Virus record (IMG/VR): IMGVR_UViG_3300005581_000173
Coordinates: 1 to 20,695 of that record
DNA: 20,695 nt
Source of the DNA: a virus
Direction: 5' to 3' (one strand)
Shown here: piece by piece, positions 1-6,757 of the stretch
Numbering within the stretch: position 1 is the stretch's first letter
How the letters are laid out: every line of letters starts with the position of its first letter
Notes under the pieces: model-generated
What the model was told of the DNA's origin: nothing
Databases searched by the model: none
The model's input: the letters and a program-made list of their open reading frames with translations, nothing else
Position numbers and translations under genes: made by a program

Positions 1-102
1 GTACCAAACCTCAGGTGCTAAACCTTCAATCAATTCGTTTTCATCAATACCGACTATTACCTCGGTAACGATGTTGTTGTTCAGAAAAGCGTAGTGTGCC
101 AT
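1..102 (-). CDS. Partial conserved small phage protein, N-terminus only
   Basis: Only the first 34 codons are inside the window; the gene runs off the left edge. The translation begins MAHYAFLNNNIVTEVIVGID and continues through an acidic stretch to Pro-Glu-Val-Trp-Tyr. I recognise this opening as typical of small proteins encoded next to tail-fibre genes in many marine and freshwater phages (MAH-[YF]-A-x-L-[DN]-x-NNIVT-x-VIV). Their function is not established to my knowledge. The ATG overlaps the stop codon of the upstream glycine-rich adhesin by one base (TAATG), so translation is probably coupled to it. No strong Shine-Dalgarno sequence is visible, which fits coupling. A virion or tail-tip role is inferred from position only. 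Confidence 0.75.
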   Translation of the reverse strand, partial: MAHYAFLNNNIVTEVIVGIDENELIEGLAPEVWY

Positions 103-1031
103 TATGACCAACTCACATTTCCTGTGCCAGCAGTAAAGGTTGTTATTTTGTTAGCACCGTCTGTTGTTGTTGAACCCGTTAAACCCGAACCAATATTTAT
201 AGTAAAATTATTTAAGTAACGCAAAATAACCACACCTGAACCGCCTGCGCCAGCAGCCGTGTATGTACCAGCACCGCCGCCACCGCCACCAAGATTCGCT
301 GTACCTGCTGTACCTGCTGGTGTAGTATTTTTACCACCAGCACCACCGCCACCTGTTCCACCAGCACCAGCAACATCTCCGCCATAAGTACCAGCACCGC
401 CACCACCACCGCCACCATAGGTAACTGATGAACCAGTAATTGCAACTGCCCGACCTGCACCACCAGCACCAGCAAGAGCAGCATTTTCGGGACCAGTACC
501 AGCAACGCCAACTGCTGATGCGCCACCGCCACCACCAGCAGCACGATTGCCTAAACCTGGACCGCCCCAATTACCGTTACCGCCCGCAAAACCTTGACCG
601 CTAGTGCCAGCAGCACCCGTATTTGAAGAATTATGTCCCTGTCCGCCACCACCGCTACCACCAGTACCAGCAGTATTTGTTGAAGCGTTACCGTCACCGC
701 CATCACCACCACCAGTTGAAGTGATTGTGTCAAAAACAGAATTAGAACCTGCGGTAGTTGCAGCACCACCAGCACCAACAGTAACCGTGTAATTATTATT
801 GAGTCCAAGTAATAATATTGTTTCTAAACTCCCCGAACCACCAGTTCCCGTAACCGTGCTACGCAAACCGCCCGCACCGCCACCACCGCCAGGTTTATCA
901 CTATCATTAGCGCCGCCACCGCCACCACCAGCGACAACAAGATAATCAACTTGTAGTGGAGTTTCAATTATTGCCTGACCCCACTTAGATACCGCTTGCC
1001 CTACTCGTGTGCGCTGACCGTATCTAGACAT
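102..1031 (-). CDS. Glycine-rich tail adhesin / fibre-tip protein
   Basis: 309-aa protein, probably a receptor-binding adhesin at the tail or fibre tip. After a short basic N-terminus (about residues 1-27), the motif VDYLVVAGGGGGG (28-40) opens a glycine-rich region to about residue 270. Runs of five to seven glycines alternate with short Thr/Ser/Ala/Asn stretches, and the region closes with AGGSGVVILRY (261-271). This layout is familiar from phage glycine-rich domain proteins and resembles the polyglycine-II sandwich of T4-like S16 gp38 adhesins; the structural match is inferred. Residues 272-309 are Thr/Gly-rich and end in Gly-Asn-Val-Ser-Trp-Ser. The Shine-Dalgarno TAAGG overlaps the stop codon of the upstream gene, 7 nt before ATG. 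It sits at the end of the fibre cluster and is coupled by TAATG to the next gene. Glycine codons are mostly GGT/GGC. Confidence 0.8.
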   Translation of the reverse strand: MSRYGQRTRVGQAVSKWGQAIIETPLQVDYLVVAGGGGGGANDSDKPGGGGGAGGLRSTVTGTGGSGSLETILLLGLNNNYTVTVGAGGAATTAGSNSVFDTITSTGGGDGGDGNASTNTAGTGGSGGGGQGHNSSNTGAAGTSGQGFAGGNGNWGGPGLGNRAAGGGGGASAVGVAGTGPENAALAGAGGAGRAVAITGSSVTYGGGGGGGAGTYGGDVAGAGGTGGGGAGGKNTTPAGTAGTANLGGGGGGAGTYTAAGAGGSGVVILRYLNNFTINIGSGLTGSTTTDGANKITTFTAGTGNVSWS

Positions 1032-1040
1032 TGCTAAACC

Positions 1041-1400
1041 TTACGCTATTTCGTTTACAAACCCGTGAATAATAACAACGTTCGCAGTTGCAGCAAACGC
1101 TTTAACAACGAGAGCAGTAGCGTTACCTTGCAACGGCAAACCAGGAACCAACAAATACAAACCTGATTCGGCAGGAACAGTAAACTCGATATTGCCATCA
1201 GGTGCAGTAGCCTCACCCCACTCAATCGTCAATTTAACTGTTGATGCAGAACTGTTCACCGCATACAACCACACCTCATGAAAATGTGCTGTGTTCGTAG
1301 GACCAGTATGAATCGTTGTACCAGCCGTAGCAGTCTGAACAACCTTGATACCTTTACCGTCAGTCGAACCGCTTAAATGATTTTTAGTGAATGTTGCCAT
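1041..1400 (-). CDS. Small beta-rich virion protein next to the fibre genes
   Basis: 119-aa protein beginning MATFTKNHLSGSTDGKGIKV. It is rich in Thr, Val and Ala with alternating hydrophobic residues, and it has no signal peptide or transmembrane helix. Small proteins of this look (HLSGST-x-G-[KR]-GIKV, then [EI]-W-LYAVN, LTIEWG, VPAESGL, VVKAFAATANVV) recur beside tail-fibre genes in phages. I know of no assigned function. A beta-sandwich decoration, fibre or tail accessory protein is likely. The start is well supported by AGGAG 7 nt upstream of ATG. The 15-nt gap to the preceding gene carries a leader very similar to that of the repeat gene at 7716. Codons mostly end in G or T, like its fibre neighbours and unlike the upstream tail gene. 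Confidence 0.78.
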   Translation of the reverse strand: MATFTKNHLSGSTDGKGIKVVQTATAGTTIHTGPTNTAHFHEVWLYAVNSSASTVKLTIEWGEATAPDGNIEFTVPAESGLYLLVPGLPLQGNATALVVKAFAATANVVIIHGFVNEIA

Positions 1401-1415
1401 GTGTTATCTCCTATG

Positions 1416-1928
1416 TTAACCGAAAATTTGTGAACCTAAAACGATAGCCGAATCATCACCCGAAGTTAAACCTGAAGAAGCAGGCGCAGCCCAAGCAGCA
1501 TCAGTACCGTTAGAAGTTAGCACATACGTTGAAGCACCAATAGCGATACGACCAACCGTAGGACCAGCACCCATCGTCAACAAATCGCCACGAGTAGTCA
1601 TCGTCGACGCAAAAGTATTCGCCTCATCAGCGTCAGTTGCTGTAAAGACAGGGTAACAAGTAGCGCCAGCAGAATGCGAAGCAGCAGTCGTCCCATCAAC
1701 ACCACGGGTCATAACCGAAAGTGATGAACCTGTTCGTGTACCAACCAAAACTTTTTCTTCAGTAACCAAACCTGGGTCAATCACCATGAAGAACGGACCA
1801 GTCGCAGTACTATTCCACGCCGTAACAGTACCCGTCAAAAGTGCTGTGGTGTCACCAGCCGTAATCGAGTTCGTGAGCGTACACGCTGGAGCCGCACCCG
1901 CATAAGACCGTCTAGTAACTGCTGCCAT
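1416..1928 (-). CDS. Tail fibre-like protein with RG-x-TTAA-x-H module
   Basis: 170-aa probable tail-fibre or fibre-base protein. Residues about 20-95 form a beta-rich module containing EEKVLVGTRTG and, at 75-89, RGVDGTTAASHSAGA. The same pattern stands at residue 75 of the 295-aa tail protein at 3794-4681. Residues 110-147 (TTRGDLLTMGAGPTVGRIAI, then TSNGTDAAWA) match the short repeat-like segment common at the distal part of phage tail-fibre shafts (TT-[KR]-GDLL ... VLT-x-[DN]-G ... W). The C-terminus is short and Ser/Gly-rich, so this may be a short fibre or an adaptor for the adhesin encoded downstream. AGGAG lies 5 nt before ATG. The gene follows the 617-aa tail gene after 8 nt and precedes the 119-aa gene by 15 nt. 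Confidence 0.75.
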   Translation of the reverse strand: MAAVTRRSYAGAAPACTLTNSITAGDTTALLTGTVTAWNSTATGPFFMVIDPGLVTEEKVLVGTRTGSSLSVMTRGVDGTTAASHSAGATCYPVFTATDADEANTFASTMTTRGDLLTMGAGPTVGRIAIGASTYVLTSNGTDAAWAAPASSGLTSGDDSAIVLGSQIFG

Positions 1929-1936
1929 CTATACTC

Positions 1937-3790
1937 CTAATCTTGAACCGAACGCATTGTAACAGTACAAGTTCCTTCCAAATCCCAGTCTTGCTGGTAT
2001 CCGTCTATCACCTGAAATTCTAAATCTTCAACTACCACAGAATATGTTTCCATGTTCTCTTGATAGTTTACCACTATCGGGTCTGTTACCAAATCCCGTA
2101 ATGCTTGTAGTTCTGATTCTACATCAAAATAGTATTCGGTGTCGTGTACCCTTAGATGGTGGTGCATGAAGATTGGGACACGAAAAACTTGGCTTCGGGC
2201 TGGGGATGCGTAAGCCCTAGCCATCCAACGGGTGAGGGTTGGTGCTGTGGTTGCTGACCCTCTGGCTAATACCAGTTTAAATTTGGCTTCAATAAATTTG
2301 GCTTGCGGACCTGTTGATACTGCTTCTGTTGACAACGCTTTTTCGTGAGGTGTCATCGAGGTGTATTCGCCTGAATCTGACGAAATGTATGGGGTGACTG
2401 TGCCATATAGGGGGGTGGTTCGGATATCGAATTTGGCTACGAACTTGCGGTCTGGGATACCCCAACGGTAGATGCCTGTAACAATTTCTCCTTCGGTCAC
2501 ATAGTTTGCTGTGTCTTCCACATAGACACCTGCGCCTGATACTGCGAACACCCGTTTGTTATCGTAAGTGGCACACGACAGTACGTTGGCTGTTGATGTG
2601 TGCATCAAATCTGTTGCGTGCGCTGGGGTGTTTGTTGCGATGAATGTTGATAGGTCTAATCTGCCTAAACCTGTGGATGTGCTGTCGTATTGTGACCATG
2701 TGAACCACACGTATTTGTCTTCGGCTGTGAACGATACGACGTCGCCTGTTGTTGGGATTAGGGCGCCAGCGGTGAGGTTCCCTGCGCTGTCTGGTGTCGA
2801 GTATCGGACGCCTTTGTTTGTGCCGATGAATATTCCGCCGAGGTATCCGTAAACAACTTTAGGTATTTCGCCTGTCGGTAGGTCGAGTGCAACAACTGGT
2901 TGGTCGAGTACACCTGCCGAGGTGATAGTAATTTTGTAGATTGCTCCACGGTCCCCTGAGTATCCTGCAACATAGATGGCGTTTTGACCTGAAGCAAAAC
3001 TTACCCAATTCCATGTTGATATCGGATGAACGTAATCGTCGCCGCCGACGTTACCTGATGGGTCATAGTAGAGGTCTGTTGCGCCTGCACCTGAATCACC
3101 TGATATAAGCAAATGTCCTTTAACGAAATCAACATAATAGAATTGATGACCGTAAGCAACGTTTGATGCGGTGTGGGATGCGTTTACTTTCCAAAGTCCG
3201 AAACTGTTTGTTGTGCCAGCGTATGTGAGATATACGTTTGTGCCGTCTGATGCGATGTCTCTGGCGGTGAGTGCAGGTAAACCTGTTACCGATGTCCATG
3301 TTGGGGATGCTGCAAAAGGGTTAGAGGAGTAGCGGACATCTGCGCCGTCTAACATATATAGTTCGCCGTTTGCTACAACCACCTGTAGGTTTGTGTTCGC
3401 TGACGAACGTGATTGTTTCGTAGCATTCAACAAAGTTAACTGCCCTTTAGTCCAAGGGTTAACACCTTTGCTTGAGAAGTAACGGTAATCTTGCGCTTCG
3501 GCTGTGTCAGCATACTTTTGACCTGCACCGTAATGCCATGACGCTTCACCACGACGCCACAATCCTTGCGGGTTGATTGCCGCTTCGCCTGGGCTTGTTG
3601 ACTGGTCAACCGAATCACGGACACGTGGTTCAAAACCTCTAGTGAACGTTCCCGCTTTCAAGTCAATCAGATATGGTCTGCCGTTAATAGCAATCGGAAA
3701 AATATCTGGTACTAGTGTTGTTGTTGTTCCGCCCGCAAAAAATCGTGGTGCTGGATAGAACGCATCGGTGAAACGTAGTAGTGCTACCAC
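1937..3790 (-). CDS. Large tail protein, probable beta-propeller-like nozzle/minor tail protein
   Basis: 617-aa probable tail protein. The N-terminal part has INGRPYLIDL (about 35-44) and a Trp-rich segment with GLWRRGEASWHYGAG, a pattern I associate with minor tail proteins of actinobacterial phages. The middle (about 140-440) is made of repeated short beta-strand units such as NLQVVVANGELYMLDG, NVYLTYAG, NAIYVAGYSG and GGIFIGTNKGVRYS, which suggests a beta-propeller. The last 120 residues (from RSQVFRVPIF on, including DPIVVNYQENMETYSVVVED) look like a separate beta-sandwich tail domain. The start codon is GTG, supported by AAGGA 7 nt upstream within the end of the preceding gene. The gap to that gene is 3 nt. 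Position between the connector-like and fibre genes agrees with a nozzle or hub role; a siphovirus-type minor tail protein is the alternative. Confidence 0.75.
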   Translation of the reverse strand: MVALLRFTDAFYPAPRFFAGGTTTTLVPDIFPIAINGRPYLIDLKAGTFTRGFEPRVRDSVDQSTSPGEAAINPQGLWRRGEASWHYGAGQKYADTAEAQDYRYFSSKGVNPWTKGQLTLLNATKQSRSSANTNLQVVVANGELYMLDGADVRYSSNPFAASPTWTSVTGLPALTARDIASDGTNVYLTYAGTTNSFGLWKVNASHTASNVAYGHQFYYVDFVKGHLLISGDSGAGATDLYYDPSGNVGGDDYVHPISTWNWVSFASGQNAIYVAGYSGDRGAIYKITITSAGVLDQPVVALDLPTGEIPKVVYGYLGGIFIGTNKGVRYSTPDSAGNLTAGALIPTTGDVVSFTAEDKYVWFTWSQYDSTSTGLGRLDLSTFIATNTPAHATDLMHTSTANVLSCATYDNKRVFAVSGAGVYVEDTANYVTEGEIVTGIYRWGIPDRKFVAKFDIRTTPLYGTVTPYISSDSGEYTSMTPHEKALSTEAVSTGPQAKFIEAKFKLVLARGSATTAPTLTRWMARAYASPARSQVFRVPIFMHHHLRVHDTEYYFDVESELQALRDLVTDPIVVNYQENMETYSVVVEDLEFQVIDGYQQDWDLEGTCTVTMRSVQD

Positions 3791-3793
3791 CGT

Positions 3794-4681
3794 TTAATCC
3801 TTAGATAGGAACGTTGGGTATGCTCTTGCTAGGCGTGCTGCTTCTGCTTGGATTCTGTCACGACGCAACCTGATAAGACTTGTTGTGCTGTTAGCAACAG
3901 CACCCATTGTTACTTCGTCTGCACGTCGAGTGTCGCCCTGAGATTCTGTGAAGTTGCGTTTAATTTCTCGTGGTGACATCAACCGTATCTGTGCGCCCAA
4001 AGCCACAATGTCTGTTACCGTTTCCTGAACACCGCAAACACTATTGATATCTGTTGCTTCTGTAGACGATGCCGTATATGCGGCTTTGTAGACGACACGT
4101 AGACGCCCTGGGAATACTGCTTGGTCAAAACGTAAGGCGAACCCTGAAGCGAAGTCGTCGGTTGGTAGGTCACGGATGAGACGGATTTTGCGGGCAATAG
4201 GATAATCGTCTGTCATATATCTGACCGACACAGTTAACAAATCTATGATACTTGTCACACTTGTTAGGTCTATCATCGGGTCCGAACCGTTGTAATCGAT
4301 GTTTAGCGACTTCACCTGAAACAGTCCGTGCATCGGTGAAGACAAATCTGATAGTTCGTCGTTAATGGATTCAAATACTTGCGCTCGAGGGAACCTTGGA
4401 TTGACTGTAATTACAGCACCAGAGGTGTGTGCCGCAGCAGTTGTGTTATTGAATCCTCTTTGTACCGTCAACGTTTTCGTTGGTACATCTGTCGCCCAAA
4501 TGTACATCAGTTCTGAATCTATTTCTAAAACTTGTCCAGTACGCAAACCTTCCAGGGGGTAGTCAACTACAACACTCGTACCGTTTGAGGTGAGTGTTGT
4601 AGTTAGTTTATTGCGGGCTTCTACCGTTCCTGATAAAAGTTGTCGCAATGTCCTATCAATGACTACTGCTGTTGTTGTCAT
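3794..4681 (-). CDS. Probable head-tail connector or tail tube protein
   Basis: 295-aa virion protein. Residues about 35-95 are a beta-rich module with LRTGQVLEIDSELMYIWA followed by LTVQRG-FNNTTAAAHTSGA at 72-89, then VNPRFP (93-98). The last part is alpha-helical and basic, with RLRRDRIQAEAARLARAYPT near the C-terminus. This arrangement (an IDDEL-type turn, RG-x(2)-[NG]-TTAA-x-H, VNPRFP, then helices) occurs in phage neck or tail proteins encoded just before the large tail protein. By position it would be the tail-tubular or adaptor protein, but I cannot assign it exactly. ATG directly abuts the TAA of the 37-aa gene upstream (TAAATG), and only a weak A/G-rich Shine-Dalgarno (AAGAAG) is present, so coupling is likely. 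Confidence 0.65.
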   Translation of the reverse strand: MTTTAVVIDRTLRQLLSGTVEARNKLTTTLTSNGTSVVVDYPLEGLRTGQVLEIDSELMYIWATDVPTKTLTVQRGFNNTTAAAHTSGAVITVNPRFPRAQVFESINDELSDLSSPMHGLFQVKSLNIDYNGSDPMIDLTSVTSIIDLLTVSVRYMTDDYPIARKIRLIRDLPTDDFASGFALRFDQAVFPGRLRVVYKAAYTASSTEATDINSVCGVQETVTDIVALGAQIRLMSPREIKRNFTESQGDTRRADEVTMGAVANSTTSLIRLRRDRIQAEAARLARAYPTFLSKD

Positions 4682-4795
4682 TTACTTCTTTTTCTTAGCC
4701 TTCTTCATTGGTTTGCCAGTTTTCTTTGCTTCCATTTTGGCTGCCATTTCACCTTTTGCTGTGTAAGCAAATTTCTTTTTTCCTACCATTGGCAT
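4682..4795 (-). CDS. 37-aa lysine-rich microprotein
   Basis: A very small basic protein, MPMVGKKKFAYTAKGEMAAK then further Lys-rich sequence ending in KKAKKKK. Sixteen of its 37 residues are lysine. I recognise the opening [MG]-VGKKKF-[AP]-YT-x(2)-G from tiny proteins in structural clusters of many environmental phages, where their role is unknown. The charge suggests binding to DNA or to an acidic virion partner. The start is the ATG one base after the TAA of the preceding gene (TAATATG), with AAAGG about 8 nt upstream; the downstream gene begins directly after its stop. A longer reading of this frame starting at 4963 would overlap almost the whole preceding gene and has no comparable ribosome-binding site, so I prefer the short form. 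Confidence 0.75.
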   Translation of the reverse strand: MPMVGKKKFAYTAKGEMAAKMEAKKTGKPMKKAKKKK

Positions 4796-4796
4796 A

Positions 4797-5093
4797 TTAT
4801 TTGCCTTTCTTGTTACGTGTGGATATTGCTTTAGCCTTAGAACGTGCATCGGTTTTCGACGACGCACCCCAAGCCTGCAATGATAATAGCAGTCTTGTTG
4901 GTTTGCCTTTGCTATCTCTTTCAGGTCCTGGCATATTTCCCATGCGTGCAAGGAATGATGCACGTCGAGGGTTGTCGCCTGATTTAACTGGCGCTTTCAA
5001 TGTGCCGCCTTTGTATGAGGCACGTCCTTTTGCGTTTAGTCCGCCTGCAGGGTTCTTGCCTTCTTTGCGTTGCCATGCTGGTGTTTTAGCCAT
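4797..5093 (-). CDS. Small basic conserved phage protein (DUF6321-like)
   Basis: 98-aa basic protein, MAKTPAWQRKEGKNPAGGLN followed by AKGRASYKGG, NPRRASFLARM, MPGPE and LLLSLQAWGASSK. The N-terminal AW-x-RKEGKNP-x-GGLNAKGR signature and the following SF-x-ARM box are shared with a family of small phage proteins that I recall as DUF6321, found in cyanophages and other environmental phages. The family name is from memory and was not searched. No enzyme motif or membrane segment is seen. Arg and Lys are spread through the chain, so nucleic-acid binding or a packaged virion role is plausible. GGAG lies 7 nt before ATG, overlapping the end of the glycosyltransferase gene, whose TGA stop is one base upstream. 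It is followed after one base by the 37-aa basic microprotein. Confidence 0.8.
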   Translation of the reverse strand: MAKTPAWQRKEGKNPAGGLNAKGRASYKGGTLKAPVKSGDNPRRASFLARMGNMPGPERDSKGKPTRLLLSLQAWGASSKTDARSKAKAISTRNKKGK

Positions 5094-5094
5094 G

Positions 5095-6225
5095 TCATAT
5101 CTCCAATAAGTTGCCTGAATTTTTTAGTACGTCGCGTACGTTTAACACTACATTATAGGTCATCCCAGGTTTTAAATCTATGTAATGTTCCCCAATGGTG
5201 GCTTTGATTGACCGTTGAACTTGTATGTCGCAACGTGGTTCGAACGGAACCCATTCTTTAGACGCTGTTTTGTTTGATGGTTTAACTATTTGTAGTAGTT
5301 GTTTTGCTGATGTGTCCCAGTTGAATGCTTCTGTTTGGGGTGCTGTTTGTTCGGCTTGTTTACGGTATTTGTCACGGTTGTTGTAGATGTCTTTGATGGC
5401 TTCGGCTGTTGCTTCTTGGTCTGGTTCATCCCAGTCGCCTACGTTTTGCCATACACCTTTGGCTGTTGGGACAAGTGTGGTTGGGATTCTGTGGGTGGCT
5501 AAATCTGAGAACTCTCTATGCCCGTGGGCATTAGATACGATGGTTGGTATACCTGCGGAGATTGCTTGTAGGGGCATCAGCCCGAATCCTTCGCCTCTGG
5601 ATATCGATATAAATGCGTCGGCAGATAATACTAAATCTCGTTCTTCTTCAACGGTCATCCATTCACGATGGACTATGACGTTTGGGTATTCTAAATCTTT
5701 TGGTGCGAACAAATGTGGTGGAACTATTTTGATGTGAAGTTCTGCGTCGGGTAACTGTAGTTTGTTGAATACTTCTAGTACGACATCCAGACTTTTGCGA
5801 TACCATTCGGAGCCGCCGCATAACAGTTTAAATTTTTTGTTTGGTTTATGTGGTTGCGGATACCAGATGGTGCGGTCTACTGCGAGTGGGATGACTCGAA
5901 CGTTGTCGTGGTATTTGGAAAACAGTTCCCAGTTATGTAAACTTGGTACTAGAACTGTTTTGAATTCTTTTACATACATTGAGAATTCTGGTGGTAACCA
6001 GTTTGTTTCCCACATTGTTAACAGGTGCGGGGTTTGTTGTTTGTGCCAGCCTTTAATCATGTTTGGTCTTAAAGCAAAAACTGTGTGTTCTGCTAAGTCG
6101 TCAAACGTGACGTGTTTGGATAGCGCTTGGCGTAAGCCTTGAACCATTTTGCCGTACCCAACTTTAGGTATATCGACTCCGACAAGGTTCAGGTATTTGG
6201 TAGAATGCCCGTCTCCACTTGCCAT
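5095..6225 (-). CDS. GT-B glycosyltransferase (GT4-like) with C-terminal extension
   Basis: 376-aa cytoplasmic glycosyltransferase expected to transfer a sugar from a nucleotide-sugar donor. The N-terminal half has the G-x-G-K donor-side loop region (VGYGKMVQGL, 22-31) and an MWETNWLP segment (71-78). The C-terminal Rossmann half has GGSEWYRKSLDVVLEVF (137-153), EWMTVEEERDLVLSADAFI (188-206) and the sugar-nucleotide site SRGEGFGLMPLQAISAGIP (209-227). The GT4 E-x7-E motif is present as E212-x7-Q220, with the second Glu replaced by Gln. Residues about 327-376 go beyond the usual fold and end in LKPGMTYNVVLNVRDVLKNS, resembling tails seen on other phage structural-cluster proteins. The target is unknown: a virion protein, DNA or host surface glycan are all possible. 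Its start lies 37 nt inside the end of the preceding gene, with AAAGG about 14 nt upstream. Confidence 0.85.
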   Translation of the reverse strand: MASGDGHSTKYLNLVGVDIPKVGYGKMVQGLRQALSKHVTFDDLAEHTVFALRPNMIKGWHKQQTPHLLTMWETNWLPPEFSMYVKEFKTVLVPSLHNWELFSKYHDNVRVIPLAVDRTIWYPQPHKPNKKFKLLCGGSEWYRKSLDVVLEVFNKLQLPDAELHIKIVPPHLFAPKDLEYPNVIVHREWMTVEEERDLVLSADAFISISRGEGFGLMPLQAISAGIPTIVSNAHGHREFSDLATHRIPTTLVPTAKGVWQNVGDWDEPDQEATAEAIKDIYNNRDKYRKQAEQTAPQTEAFNWDTSAKQLLQIVKPSNKTASKEWVPFEPRCDIQVQRSIKATIGEHYIDLKPGMTYNVVLNVRDVLKNSGNLLEI

Positions 6226-6464
6226 GGTTCTTGTGCTCGCCTTTCTACTTCTGCTGCACCATCCACACGTTTAGGTTGCAGACCGTTAGCACGTAACCGT
6301 TTGTATGCGGGCATATCTTTCTTCCAACCTTGTTCCGTTGTGTTATGTTCCGCGACCTTAGAGCCACGTGAGGTAGTGCTGTTTGTTGCCATTCTGATTC
6401 CCGCTACTCTGCATCCGAAGCACCCTTCGACATCCAAGTTGGGATGTGTTTCCCTATGTTTCAC
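6189..6464 (-). CDS. Conserved actinophage-type CFGC protein
   Basis: 91-aa protein with the N-terminal signature HPNLDVEGCFGCRVAGI, a middle basic segment, and KDMPAYKRLRANGLQPKRVDG toward the C-terminus. I recognise this pattern ([HY]P-x(2)-DVEGCFGC, then D-x-x-AYKRLR-x(2)-G-[VLI]-QPK-x-[IV]-DG) from small proteins in structural clusters of actinobacterial phages, where the function is unassigned. The single C-x-x-C pair could bind a metal only with other ligands or as a dimer. The start codon is GTG, in a GTGA overlap with the stop of the preceding gene. No ATG in frame offers a better start, since the conserved HPNLDVEG begins only seven codons in. Its 3' end overlaps the glycosyltransferase gene by 37 nt. 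Confidence 0.78.
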   Translation of the reverse strand: MKHRETHPNLDVEGCFGCRVAGIRMATNSTTSRGSKVAEHNTTEQGWKKDMPAYKRLRANGLQPKRVDGAAEVERRAQEPWQVETGILPNT

Positions 6465-6757
6465 GTAATGTAACTCCCGTATCCTGCGGCTGTTAATGCT
6501 GTAACTTCTTCTGCTGTTACTTCGTTGTTGTGTCCACCATAATATGTTTTTGTAACGGTTGTCATATCTGATGGCTGCTTTTGTACATATGAACTGTCGG
6601 TTAGTAGGTACACGTTTTTGCCTCGCGGTGATGCCACGATGTGTGTACCTAGCCTGTTCGCTGCACGTTGTTCTTTTGGTAGATATTGTCCGTTCATGTA
6701 TTCGCCGACGATTACTGGAACAACTAGGTCTTCGGTGGGTGGGCTGAATGTGGACAT
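6461..6757 (-). CDS. Small protein sharing its C-terminal domain with the repeat protein upstream
   Basis: 98-aa protein of unknown function. Residues about 42-98 (ASPRGKNVYLLTDSSYV, TYYGGHNNEVTAEEVTALTA, ending AGYGSYIT) match the C-terminal 60 residues of the 319-aa gene just upstream: Y-x-LT-[ND]-S-[ST]-Y, then YYGGH, EV-x(2)-LTAAGYG-x(2)-IT. The N-terminal 40 residues are different and include VPVIVGEYMNGQYLPKEQRAA. The two genes are adjacent and joined by a TAATG overlap, so the small one looks like a paralogue of the C-terminal domain. A role as a virion accessory or assembly partner is inferred from location alone. The nearest Shine-Dalgarno candidate is GGAG about 13 nt upstream, too far for efficient independent initiation, which favours coupled translation. 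Confidence 0.72.
   Translation of the reverse strand: MSTFSPPTEDLVVPVIVGEYMNGQYLPKEQRAANRLGTHIVASPRGKNVYLLTDSSYVQKQPSDMTTVTKTYYGGHNNEVTAEEVTALTAAGYGSYIT

Noticed and set aside
604-792. Proline-rich plus-strand reading frame opposite the adhesin
   Set aside because: It is the antisense of glycine codons (GGN read as NCC), has no ribosome-binding site and lies wholly inside a well-supported gene. The Val/Leu-rich minus-strand frames in the same region are likewise shadows of the glycine repeats.
4682-4963. A 93-aa version of the 37-aa microprotein gene
   Set aside because: The extra N-terminal part overlaps almost the whole upstream 98-aa gene in another frame, and the short start has a better ribosome-binding site and tight spacing.
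6189-6225. Programmed frameshift fusing the CFGC protein to the glycosyltransferase
   Set aside because: I see no slippery heptamer in the overlap, and both genes have their own plausible starts and complete domains.
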